DNA of 64,000 nucleotides from Albugo candida (lineage: Eukaryota > Oomycota > Peronosporomycetes > Albuginales > Albuginaceae), in the NCBI GenBank assembly GCA_905220665.1, contig CAJNAR010000152.1, forward strand, positions 620,001 through 684,000, in the 5' to 3' direction. The translations under genes and the position numbers were made by a program. A model generated the notes under the pieces. That model searched no databases. It worked only from the letters and a program-made list of their open reading frames with translations, and had not been told where the DNA came from. This document shows positions 55,480 to 64,000 of this stretch, piece after piece; position 1 is the first letter of the stretch, and each line of letters starts with the position of its first letter.

Positions 55480-56089
55480 ATGCGACTCGTGATGCAGGTG
55501 ATCATGCATCAGGCAGGCAAATTAAGTATAGTAGTAGTTTTGCTTGCTTTTTTGTACGTCTGGGCACGAGTTCTTGTGCTACATTATGTGTTATGTAAGG
55601 CTCGATCCTTCATCTACCGACATCCTAAAAATTTCCCTCGGAATTACTTCATCCCATTGCTGTATTTCGCAACAATCGCGTGCATTCTCATGCCGCTTCA
55701 TGGAGGGGATTTTGGTTCATCGTGGATATATGCTATACCGCTGCCGCTTACGCTACACGATGACATGTGCAGGATGATCGGTGTCCCGCTGTATGCTTTT
55801 GTCATTGCAGTTACGAATGCGATCCAAAATTTGACAAACAAGACTCAGAACAACCTCGATCAGGTAAAAGAAACGCGTTTTGGCCATAAATCAACATGTC
55901 GAATGTAGTTGCTAGGGTTTGATGCAATTCCTTCAAGAGCTGACTGGATGGTTTCATAGTCTACCCATTGCGGCTGGTCTTCCCCTTGCGTACATACAAC
56001 TTGCTCTGGAAATAATCGGAGCGCTTTGTATCTGTTTTCTGCATGGTTTTGGATTGTTTTATCATGAGCCACGCAGTGGTAAAAATTGA
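55480..56089 (+). CDS. Polytopic membrane protein of unknown function
   Basis: Two exons (55480-55863 and 55916-56089) join in phase to about 185 residues. Hydrophobic helices: IVVVLLAFLYVWARVLVL, YFIPLLYFATIACILMPL, a segment around VPLYAFVIAVTNAIQNL, and in exon 2 LPLAYIQLALEIIGALCI. The second exon opens GLMQFLQELTGWFHSLPIAA and ends in FYHEPRSGKN. Other ATG codons at 55492 and 55504 could be the start. I do not recognise the family. The stop is 30 bp before the ankyrin gene on the same strand. Confidence 0.5.
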
Positions 56090-56119
56090 GTGCTATTTTT
56101 CACATGCAGCTGCAAATCA

Positions 56120-56557
56120 ATGGGATCTTTATCTGTAGTCGATGATGAATTGCGCGATGCGGCACGCAACAATGACCTTAAGCGGGCAAAGGAAGCATTG
56201 GAATGTGGTGCTGATCCTGATGCATCTGGAAACGACGGCATGACTTCATTACACATATGTGCTCAACAAGCTGCGCCTGCGATTGGGAAGCTTCTCTTAG
56301 ACCATGGATGTAGTCCAAATAAGCCAGATAGCATCGGTCTATCTCCCCTACATTGGGCAGTACAGTCACGTCGAGAGGAGCCAAATACTGAGAAAAGATT
56401 GCAGATGGTTCGACTTCTGCTTGAGTATCATGCAGACCCATACCAGCCTGATATTCGGAAAGTTACTGCACTAGCACTTGCAGAGAAGAATCAAAATCTA
56501 TTCGCGCTGGGGGCAATTAGAGAGCTGACACAGCAAAATGAGCTTGTTATGCAATGA
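56120..56557 (+). CDS. Small ankyrin-repeat protein
   Basis: A single exon of 145 residues from MGSLSVVDDELRDAARNND. At least three ankyrin repeats are visible: ELRDAARNNDLKRAKEALEC, GMTSLHICAQQAAPAIGKLL and LSPLHWAVQSRREEP with MVRLLLEYHADPY. The last partial repeat ends in LALAEKNQN. The protein is all ankyrin and therefore probably a binding adaptor; partner unknown. An upstream in-frame ATG (56090) is just after the stop of the preceding gene and is a less likely start because a good acceptor-like CACATGCAG lies between. Confidence 0.75.
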   Translation: MGSLSVVDDELRDAARNNDLKRAKEALECGADPDASGNDGMTSLHICAQQAAPAIGKLLLDHGCSPNKPDSIGLSPLHWAVQSRREEPNTEKRLQMVRLLLEYHADPYQPDIRKVTALALAEKNQNLFALGAIRELTQQNELVMQ

Positions 56558-56843
56558 AAAATTGTGGATAAATAATAATGTGTATACATCTTACTGTTCC
56601 TCCTATTCAACCACACATCGACTCAAGAGAAAATATTCTCAATGACCAGTTCTATATTTGCTTACTTCACATCCCTATAGTATTACACCTAGCTTGAATG
56701 GTACGCAAGAATCGGATTTAGAGTCCGCATATTTTGCAACAGAATCGAAGAGAACTACTGGCTACGTTGGTCGAACCTTTCTCCCGGAAGAATCGAACCG
56801 AACCTAAGGCTTACCTTATATCTATTCAGCGATTTGAGACAAA

Positions 56844-58007
56844 ATGCGCGACTCGGGTGCTGTTACACGCATGACTTTTGGAGATTTAAATGCTACAGAT
56901 ATTACGGGTAAACCCATAAAAATTTGGCTGCTATCTTCCAAAGAAGTAAATGGGAAGACGCATTTTAGAGTGGCGGGTCGTTTGTTCTCGCAAACAGATC
57001 TAACCTGGGAAGTCTATAAGCGATATTCTGATTTTCTTACGCTTCACAAGCAACTAATCAAGTTCTTCAAAGGAGTTGACTATATGTGCCCAGGATGTCA
57101 CAACTACCTACACTCCCTTGAGGTGTTCGAATTTCCAAAAAAGCATATTTTCGCGTCCAAGACGCCTGTGGTTATTAATTATCGTCTGAAAGCATTGCGC
57201 TCGTTTGTAAACACCTTGAGTTTTTGGACGTTTTCTGACGCGCCAAAGTGTCCCACTTGCGCAGGATACGCTTTTGAACTTGTATGTAACTTCTTGTTAG
57301 ATAACGCAGAAGCAATAGCGGGATCCGATCTAGTGACGATTCGGTCCAAAATGATTCTCGATACGTTTACCGGTCACACTAAAAAGGATACAGCTATGAA
57401 ATCCGAAGCATCAAGATCCAAATCGGCACAAGAGAAGCGGGATAAACCACGGAGATGTGACCAGACTTCTGATGTGTACGATCACTTTGATGATTGTTTG
57501 CAAAAGCCTTCCAGCAGGCCGAAACAACAAGAACATGATCAAAATGGCCAAGCTGATTATAAAATTCCGACCGTACAAAATACAAGGACAGCTCGGTTCT
57601 CAAAGGAGAGTGATGCGAGCTCTTTACATGGAACCTTTCATTTTTACAATGATGACACAAGTCTGACGCATGGCCGTCAATCTGCGAATGACAACTCGTT
57701 CGCATCGAATTCAATAGCGCAGAACAAACGTGGTATACTAAAAAATGGATCCGTACAAAACACGGCAGAAACGTCTGTGCTTGAAAACAGTAGTTCTGGG
57801 GGTGCGGATTCTGTGTATGCAGAATCTACAGATCATGTTGGCTCTCAGCCTCACGATTCCGCGCAACATGATATCAACAACCGCACTGACACATACCCCA
57901 AGAAATTCGATGACCAGTTCGCTCGTTATAACTCGGCACCTATCCAAAGTCGTCAGTCGAAATCGGGAGAAGGCCTTTGGCAACCTTGGGAACTGGCTAA
58001 CGCTTGA
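56844..58007 (+). CDS. PX-domain protein with inserted paired-Cys (possible zinc) motifs
   Basis: A single exon of 387 residues. Residues about 25-160 form a PX domain: KIWLLSSKEVNGKTHFRV, WEVYKRYSDFLTLHKQLIKF (the Arg-Tyr-Ser lipid-binding motif), FPKKHIFASK (the Pro-rich loop with basic residues) and NYRLKALRSFVNTL. Two Cys pairs lie inside it, CPGC between the first helix and the Pro loop and CPTC after the third helix; they could bind one zinc. The C-terminal 200 residues are Ser/Asn/Gln-rich and disordered. The motifs favour PI3P binding on endosomal membranes. The start is the first ATG after several stops. Confidence 0.8.
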   Translation: MRDSGAVTRMTFGDLNATDITGKPIKIWLLSSKEVNGKTHFRVAGRLFSQTDLTWEVYKRYSDFLTLHKQLIKFFKGVDYMCPGCHNYLHSLEVFEFPKKHIFASKTPVVINYRLKALRSFVNTLSFWTFSDAPKCPTCAGYAFELVCNFLLDNAEAIAGSDLVTIRSKMILDTFTGHTKKDTAMKSEASRSKSAQEKRDKPRRCDQTSDVYDHFDDCLQKPSSRPKQQEHDQNGQADYKIPTVQNTRTARFSKESDASSLHGTFHFYNDDTSLTHGRQSANDNSFASNSIAQNKRGILKNGSVQNTAETSVLENSSSGGADSVYAESTDHVGSQPHDSAQHDINNRTDTYPKKFDDQFARYNSAPIQSRQSKSGEGLWQPWELANA

Positions 58008-58582
58008 AGAAGCTTCTCTGCCTTCATAGATACTCCATAAATCCGTATAAAGTGTAAAAGGTCACTGCTTTAAGGCTAACGGATTCGCGCTGTTCTTTAA
58101 TGTATAAATAATCACATTTTCTGATTTGCAGTCAATCATCACAGACACTTCGACGCAACCGCAGCGTCTAATTTATTATTGTACAGCCAGGGGCGACTCT
58201 GATACTGTATTTACCGTACAAAATCACACAGAAATTCGCATCGAGTGTGCGTTCACTCTACAAATCGAACAAATAGGTGAGGGGCGCTATCTGATTCTAA
58301 GATTGGGACATTTTTGTCATTTGTATCATCGTAGTCAATGTCTTCATTGTGCGTATTACAATAACGAGGAAATCTTTTCATTTCTAAACACAAACGAGGT
58401 AAAGTTGACATCCACGCAAGTGTTAATGCCAGTAATCGCGAACGGTCTACATAACACTGATAGGAAACAGCAACATCAGTCACCAGCTACTTCTTTGTCA
58501 CATAAGATACTAGTACGTTTCTCCTCGAGCTTTTGTATCCGCAAAACGCATCAAAATCTGTTCGAATTTCTCAGATATTGCT
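58008..58582 (+). other. Intergenic region
   Basis: About 575 bp between the PX and RING genes. A 158-codon frame crosses part of it (58126-58602), but it overlaps the start of the RING gene, has no recognisable motif, and is Cys/His-rich in a way that fits chance. It probably holds the 3' end of one gene and the promoter of the next. Confidence 0.5.
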
Positions 58583-60596
58583 ATGAGTTTGACTGTGGAT
58601 GAAATCAATAGTTTCTCATCCAGTCACTCCAAGGATCAAACGTGGTGGAGATGGACGCATGGTGAAAGCGGAAGCATATCTTCATCTTCAGACAGCCTCA
58701 CTTCTACTTTGCAATCTAATCTCGGCTCTGATACGGCTCTCGATGGCTCCAAACACGCTTTATACATGGAGAAAGAAAACGCCAGGCTGAGATCTCCTTC
58801 GAGTACCGCTATACGGTGGCAGAAAAGAGCTTCGAGAATGAACGGTATTCTCAAAGATAACGACACTTTCCCATCACCTGTCTGGTCAACCAATAATCAG
58901 AAGGGTACAACTTCATCTCCACAGTATCTTTGTCCGGCTCCTTTGAATAGCATAGCCCATTCCATGCGCTCGAAGGCGGCATGCTCCAGTCAACCTAATG
59001 ATCTCCGAAAACGAAATCTACCGATTCATCATTCAACTACTGAATGCGTGGAGAGTTCGTCGGGTGGAAAGGTTGGTCTTATTGTTGGGAATCCCAAAAA
59101 TAATGAATTATTGCGTCAACCTTGTACCGATATAAAATGGAGTTTGGGAACAAATAGCCGAAGAAGTTGTAAAAAAGACAAGAGAAACTTTCGGAATTCC
59201 ACCATGCGACCAACTGACCAATCGTATCGGTACAGATCTGGTGATACTCGCTCGGAAGCAAAATCAAAGCCACTGGTCTCAGGGAGGCAGACGATGTTTC
59301 AATCTTTTCGGCGTATGGGTTCGATGGACGGTAGTCGTGATATACAAGGATGTGAAGGCGCTGGTAAAAGCAGCGCTCAAGGCTGGAAGGGGATCACACC
59401 CACTGATAATTCATTCAATTGTCGTTCTTCTGCTACCGCCAAGAAAGCTGAAATGGTGAATTGCTCAGAGAGAGTATTGAAAGAGTCGATTCAGCAGGAT
59501 TTTCGGGAAGGAAATGTTCGCAAGCGCACTGTAGAAGGTTACAAGAAAGCTGATGTTTTGGAAGGAAAGGGTCAGCATCAAAGTGTCCATATACACACCA
59601 AGAATCTAGAATCACATTGCTCCACATGCTGTTCCAGGTAAGATAAAATTCATAGTAACCACTGTATAGAACCCAAGCATAACTCGATGTTTATCTCTTC
59701 GGAAGTGATGATGAGTTGAATCAATTATCCGCCATGGAACCATCCATACTACGGTAAGTCACGCGATGTATTTCTATCAATGTTATCATAATTATGAACT
59801 TGATGATTGCAGACTGGAGCAAGAAAAACAAGAGTTAGAAGATGCTCTCGGTATCAAAACAAGTCGGCAAATATCCTATCGAGAATACATGCTACACGAT
59901 AGTGACTTTGGAACCAGTCCTGATTACGAAAGGTTCAGTCCAATGTTTGAAGAAAAGTACGTTATCAAAGTCTTGAGAGTGCGCTACGGCTTACATATGT
60001 CTATACCTGTCAGAGGCCTTCCTGTTGAGATCCGATATCAATTACCGCTTGCACTGGGAACAGTAAATGAGACGGAAAAGGAGTGTACTATCTGCCAGCT
60101 TCTTTATGGCATCGGGGATCATATAGTCACGTTACCATGCGAGCATTTTTTTCAGTACGTTACTCAGACCTGATTTATTGAACGGGTTAGATCAACTTGA
60201 GTGTTTAGTGCTTGTTGTGTGGACAAATGGCTTTGGAATCATACTTCCTGCCCTCTTTGTCGCACTGAAGTCTCTTTGAATGGAAGTGGCATCAGCAAAC
60301 ATCAGTTCAACGAGTGCTCGCTAGCAGATCAAGAGAATATCCGACGCATCATGCGATCATCATCACACACCGCGGGCTTTCGCCCCGTAGTACCAGCAGA
60401 TTCTAATGATGAGCACTTGAACCGACAAATTGCGCAATTGAGCATACAAGACGACACAAAAGAGGAAAGCCAAGTAAAATATTTGGTCTGGTACGTAATG
60501 CAATTCTATTGTATTCCATTGGATCAACCGCTCATCTCGCTCGTCATGTCGGCTCGTAGTCCAACACCGCGACGCAATGGGATTACGCACGATTAA
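58583..60596 (+). CDS. RING-H2 E3 ubiquitin ligase
   Basis: Four exons (58583-59637, 59706-59753, 59813-60154, 60209-60596) join in phase to about 610 residues. The first 350 residues are Ser/Arg/Lys-rich and disordered. A short coiled segment follows (LEQEKQELEDALGI), then a conserved-looking stretch VRGLPVEIRYQLPLALG before the RING. The RING-H2 finger is built across an intron: CTIC, then LPCEHFFHACCVDKWL, then CPLCR, giving the C3H2C3 ligands in correct spacing. RING-H2 proteins recruit ubiquitin-conjugating enzymes. The arrangement of an extended tail with C-terminal RING-H2 resembles plant BB/DA2-like and animal RNF-type ligases, but no specific orthologue is claimed. A final optional intron leaves the last residues unchanged. 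Confidence 0.82.
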
Positions 60597-60903
60597 TGCT
60601 TAAGGCTCTTTTTCCCACCGAAAACGGGCTCATTTCCTTCGGCTTCTACTTTACAATTCGAAAAAAAACACAAAAAGAATTTAAAAAGCCAACATTTTGC
60701 ACAATGCTCTCTAAAGCTGAAACATCAAAATATAAAAAAGCAATGTGAGCATATGTGACTCAATTTCTATCACAACTAGTCGGCATTCTTGGATTTGTGC
60801 TTCTCACGCATTACTTTTGGCTGAGATGCTCTTATTGACACTTGCACCTAATGGCCTCTTGGAATGAAATGGGCTATTGCTGTGCGGATACGTGCGTAGT
60901 TGT
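60597..60903. other. Convergent intergenic region
   Basis: About 300 bp between two convergent stops. It is AT-rich, with A-runs near 60660-60690 that could serve as poly(A) signals for the RING gene. No coding frame of note. Confidence 0.5.
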
Positions 60904-63900
60904 TCACATAGCAGAAATTGTGGAATCACGATACAGGTGCGTGCTTTTACGCGCTTGGTATTTTGTAAAGTGATCACAAAATGACACAATGACACGACGA
61001 AACTTGCGAGGATTCTGCACGCAGTCTTCTCTTGATATCGTCGCCAGGAAAGCAGTGCGCGTTTCTATAGCCACTTGTGATCCGAGAAAACGATCATCCA
61101 TCAGCAAAACTTTGACGAGATCATTGATATGATCACTTCCGAAACATAACCAACACGAACGTATTGCTTCCACGACTACTTTCAAGAAATCAAACGGCAA
61201 GCATTTCCCAGCAGTATGGAGAAGTGTTGCGAGCACTTGATATAGCAATCCTTTGTCAATCAAAACGAATTGAACCTGCTGACACAGAATTATTTTCTCA
61301 TTTGTTTCACTGTTCTTCCGATGATCCATAGGTATTCGTAATCCTTCTTTGTACCAAGATCCCACTTCCAGCAAAAATAGCAGGATCGTTTTGGCAAGTT
61401 CGAGATTTTGGCAGTTCTTAAGCGCTGGCACCACTAAAGAAAGCACACTTTCCAGTTGTTTCGATTTAGCCAGGATGTTAGGCCGTGAGGATCCGATTGC
61501 AATTACAAAATTGAAAAAGTTGATCCATATCTCTGCAGTATTATCCATACTGCCTGGACACGTTTCAATTGTGACTCTAACGACCTCAACGAGCATCTGC
61601 TGTAGAAGCTCATTAGAAGTCTCATCTGTTGCGTAGCTGCATAAAGCGCTTTTGAGGACGCGTAAGATCACCCCTACACGAGTTTGAGTGTATCGAGAAA
61701 TCAAATACGGAAGCATGATTGACGCGAATCCACTAGCCAGAGATCGCAAGGATTCGAATATCTCGATCAGCATTGCATACAACTGCTCATTGACATGATC
61801 CGAGCTTTCATACGTCTGCAACATGCTCTCAAGCATCTTCCATCGACACTGTAATACGCTCAGCACTGGATGGATTGCTTCTTGACTAACTCTTTGCGGA
61901 ATTGACTTTGCAAAGATTCCAAGATATTCATAGAGGTTGCGCAGTGCGCGGATCATCTCAGCAGAAAAGTGCTGATGCCCTTCCATATCAAGAAGAATAT
62001 GAGCAATTACTTGGTCCAGAAACATAGAGGCCTCCACATACGATGCATTCGAAAGTAATGTGGCGAATGCTTCCACGATCAGAACGATGTTCATATTCGT
62101 TTGTGCTTTGTCGGTAGTGGGATAATGCGATTGAAAAAGCGCGAGCAAGGCATTGATCCATTGTGCATTGAGCATATACTTTCCACAGCGAGATACTAGC
62201 TTCTTCAAAGAAATGAGACCGACGTGGTCGGACTGACGACAAATAGATGATGTAAAGGTGTCGTGTTTCATATCAAATTGAAAGCTTTTGTACCAGATTT
62301 TGAATGCGTACGTTTCAAGATAACTCGGATTTCTCGCGAACCAGGGAGAAGAGACTCCGAGAAGGACGATAATAATTTGACAAAGAGTTGGATGCATCAA
62401 TTCTTCTTCTGCAAAGCAATGAAATAGGCGCGGGATGATTATAGTGTCCGCTTCACAGATACATTTTGACACTGCACTGAGAGCGTGAACGAGAACTTCA
62501 GTCCGCCTCCACCAAGCAGAAGAATGTCTTCTATCATCCCGTATCTCAAATTGATCGATTATCTGAAACACTAAGCTTGAAATAAATTTATCTTCTCTTG
62601 CTCGGGTTACAGATGCCGAAGATCGGAAAAAATTCCGTGCAGCACTTCGAAACGAAGAAAATTGCTCTCTTGCGGTGATGGAGAGAGTCAGAAAATCTTC
62701 GGGATACTCAGTTCGCTGCAGAAGGCCGTTCCATAATCGAGAGGAGAAGAGGCTAAGTTCAAAGGAATAATCTTCATCTTTCCCATGAAAATATGCCTCA
62801 AAATCCATCCAAAAATCCATTGTCAAAGTCGCTATCTCCAGCTTTGTACACACTGTGATGTCCAGCAATAATTCAAGAAATTTGTATACGAGATATGCTG
62901 AATCGGTCAACAGCGTAAAGTCGATCAAGATTGTTAGAAAAGCCTGCCCGGATGAGACCATGGCGTTGGTAAATATACTCAAAGTGGCTTCCCTGCTGTC
63001 ATCAGGCCTCTGTTTTGAATTATGTTCTCCGAATATCACAAAATGTTCCGTGATGATCTCGATCAGCGATAAGTTTGTGTCTTTCACGGCAATCTGAATA
63101 CAACCCTGGATCACATCGAATGCGTCTTCCACACTAGATAGAATTGATGCTTGATTAAATGCCCACGGAATCAAATTTGTCTCACAGATGAGTTTAGCCG
63201 TGATCTTCCCAGCTTCTAGCCAATTTGCAAGACATTTCATTGAGAGAGAGTAAACTAGCACACTATGAGAGCTTTGCTGAATTTCATTTATCTGAGCGAT
63301 TATCGGGCATAGAACATGCTGAAGAACATAATGGCTGTCCTCTTGAATCATGCATTCACATTCAGCGCGTTTCTCTTTGCCTAACTTCAATCGATTACTT
63401 CTGTTTTCTTCGGTAAAGCTCTTGAGTGTCAATAATATAGCACAATTCGTCGTGACAACTGAGGTGAGATCAGACTCGTCTCTCTGGTGTGTTTGATTTT
63501 GAATAAGTTCTTCAATCATTTTGATGAGTCGGGGCGTGTTTTTCTCTTCGTTGACAGCATACGGATACTCATGCATACATCGAAGCAACAGTATGGCTAT
63601 ACTTGCAGAAATCTGGTTCCTGACGCTATACTCATCCAAGAGTGCCCCCGACTCTGTCAGCAAATTCCACAATTGTTGGCATATTGCTGCAGATTTACCA
63701 GGAATTACATCGCTGGACTGATTCTGAAGATTATAAGCTGTGTTTACTTTATAAGAAACAATCCGATAGATTGTGGAAGCCGCGAAAACGCGCATCACTT
63801 GCGTGAGCGGAGACGCAGATGGGCTACCAGATATTGGCTCATATAAGCATCGAATACAAAAGTATACTGCATCAGGTGATTGCTGAAAGCATTGAAGTAG

Positions 63901-63987
63901 ATTATCGCATTGTTTACGTTCTTTGTCGGTTGTAAGAGGGTCGTAGAGCTTTTGTAATGCTATGAAAACACCTTCAGCTTCAGTCAT
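60904..63987 (-). CDS. Transportin-3/Mtr10 (importin-13 type) nuclear import receptor
   Basis: A single exon of 1027 residues. The start MTEAEGVFIALQKLYDPLTT is followed by QCFQQSPDAVYFCIRCL, matching the first HEAT repeats of the TNPO3/IPO13/Mtr10 family. Helical pairs continue throughout, including CLANWLEAGKI, LIPWAFNQAS, LELLLDITVCTKLEIATLTM followed by DFWMDF (a family-typical block), and C-terminal VVVEAIRSCWLCFGS. Length (about 920-1080 in the family) agrees. These receptors bind RanGTP and carry SR-type splicing factors or other cargo into the nucleus. Within the family I favour TNPO3/Mtr10 but cannot exclude importin-13. The whole gene lies in the window. Confidence 0.75.
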   Translation of the reverse strand: MTEAEGVFIALQKLYDPLTTDKERKQCDNLLQCFQQSPDAVYFCIRCLYEPISGSPSASPLTQVMRVFAASTIYRIVSYKVNTAYNLQNQSSDVIPGKSAAICQQLWNLLTESGALLDEYSVRNQISASIAILLLRCMHEYPYAVNEEKNTPRLIKMIEELIQNQTHQRDESDLTSVVTTNCAILLTLKSFTEENRSNRLKLGKEKRAECECMIQEDSHYVLQHVLCPIIAQINEIQQSSHSVLVYSLSMKCLANWLEAGKITAKLICETNLIPWAFNQASILSSVEDAFDVIQGCIQIAVKDTNLSLIEIITEHFVIFGEHNSKQRPDDSREATLSIFTNAMVSSGQAFLTILIDFTLLTDSAYLVYKFLELLLDITVCTKLEIATLTMDFWMDFEAYFHGKDEDYSFELSLFSSRLWNGLLQRTEYPEDFLTLSITAREQFSSFRSAARNFFRSSASVTRAREDKFISSLVFQIIDQFEIRDDRRHSSAWWRRTEVLVHALSAVSKCICEADTIIIPRLFHCFAEEELMHPTLCQIIIVLLGVSSPWFARNPSYLETYAFKIWYKSFQFDMKHDTFTSSICRQSDHVGLISLKKLVSRCGKYMLNAQWINALLALFQSHYPTTDKAQTNMNIVLIVEAFATLLSNASYVEASMFLDQVIAHILLDMEGHQHFSAEMIRALRNLYEYLGIFAKSIPQRVSQEAIHPVLSVLQCRWKMLESMLQTYESSDHVNEQLYAMLIEIFESLRSLASGFASIMLPYLISRYTQTRVGVILRVLKSALCSYATDETSNELLQQMLVEVVRVTIETCPGSMDNTAEIWINFFNFVIAIGSSRPNILAKSKQLESVLSLVVPALKNCQNLELAKTILLFLLEVGSWYKEGLRIPMDHRKNSETNEKIILCQQVQFVLIDKGLLYQVLATLLHTAGKCLPFDFLKVVVEAIRSCWLCFGSDHINDLVKVLLMDDRFLGSQVAIETRTAFLATISREDCVQNPRKFRRVIVSFCDHFTKYQARKSTHLYRDSTISAM

Positions 63988-64000
63988 ACGAAACGCTAGC

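Noticed and set aside
58126..58602. 158-codon ORF upstream of the RING gene
   Set aside because: No motif, overlaps the start of the RING gene in another frame, and has erratic composition.

Overview
The window is nuclear DNA of a compact protist genome, most likely an oomycete (stramenopile) and perhaps a white-rust genus such as Albugo. The grounds are moderate GC, dense genes on both strands, many GT-AG introns of about 36-75 bp, and oomycete-style proteins: a START-like protein, a PH-PDZ-ankyrin-RasGEF protein, and several flagellar genes as expected of a zoospore maker. The genus is an inference. No tRNA, rRNA, CRISPR array or intact transposon was recognised. Many genes are broken into short exons, so I rebuilt them by checking splice phase and by matching remembered family motifs. 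No alignment was run.

Layout. 0.1-4.2 kb: a doubtful small gene, a BCDIN3D/MePCE-type RNA methyltransferase with a dsRNA-binding domain inserted in its catalytic domain, a small unknown, and a START-like protein. 4.5-18.2 kb is rich in cilium-type genes: IFT140, a zinc-ribbon/IQ protein, a coiled-coil protein and CFAP58, with a C1orf131/Faf1-like rRNA-processing gene between them. 18.2-28.2 kb: DDX11/Chl1 helicase, an Integrator subunit 9-like protein with no metal-binding motifs, and a ten-exon PH-PDZ-ANK-RasGEF protein. 28.6-36 kb: a 14-exon SYCP2-like putative meiotic axis protein and an ankyrin/IQ TRP-like channel. 36-45.5 kb: CDC27/APC3, an FoP/CHTOP-like RNA-binding protein, an SGNH-like protein with Asp at the nucleophile position, TRM10, an acidic nuclear-type protein, a doubtful membrane ORF and a ROK sugar kinase. 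47.5-64 kb: a CAMLG/GET2-like membrane protein, two small membrane proteins, a TM-PX protein, PAF1, an ankyrin protein, a PX protein with paired Cys motifs, a RING-H2 ubiquitin ligase and a transportin-3/Mtr10-type importin.

Three gene-poor tracts (10.5-12.5, 45.5-47.5 and 48.6-51.7 kb) contrast with the packed regions, where convergent stop codons lie 14-45 bp apart and divergent starts 47-100 bp apart. Most genes serve basic nuclear, RNA, cell-cycle and flagellar functions rather than one pathway. The observations most worth following up are the SYCP2-like axis protein, the dsRBD-bearing methyltransferase, the PH-PDZ-ANK-RasGEF architecture and the SGNH-like protein with an altered nucleophile.
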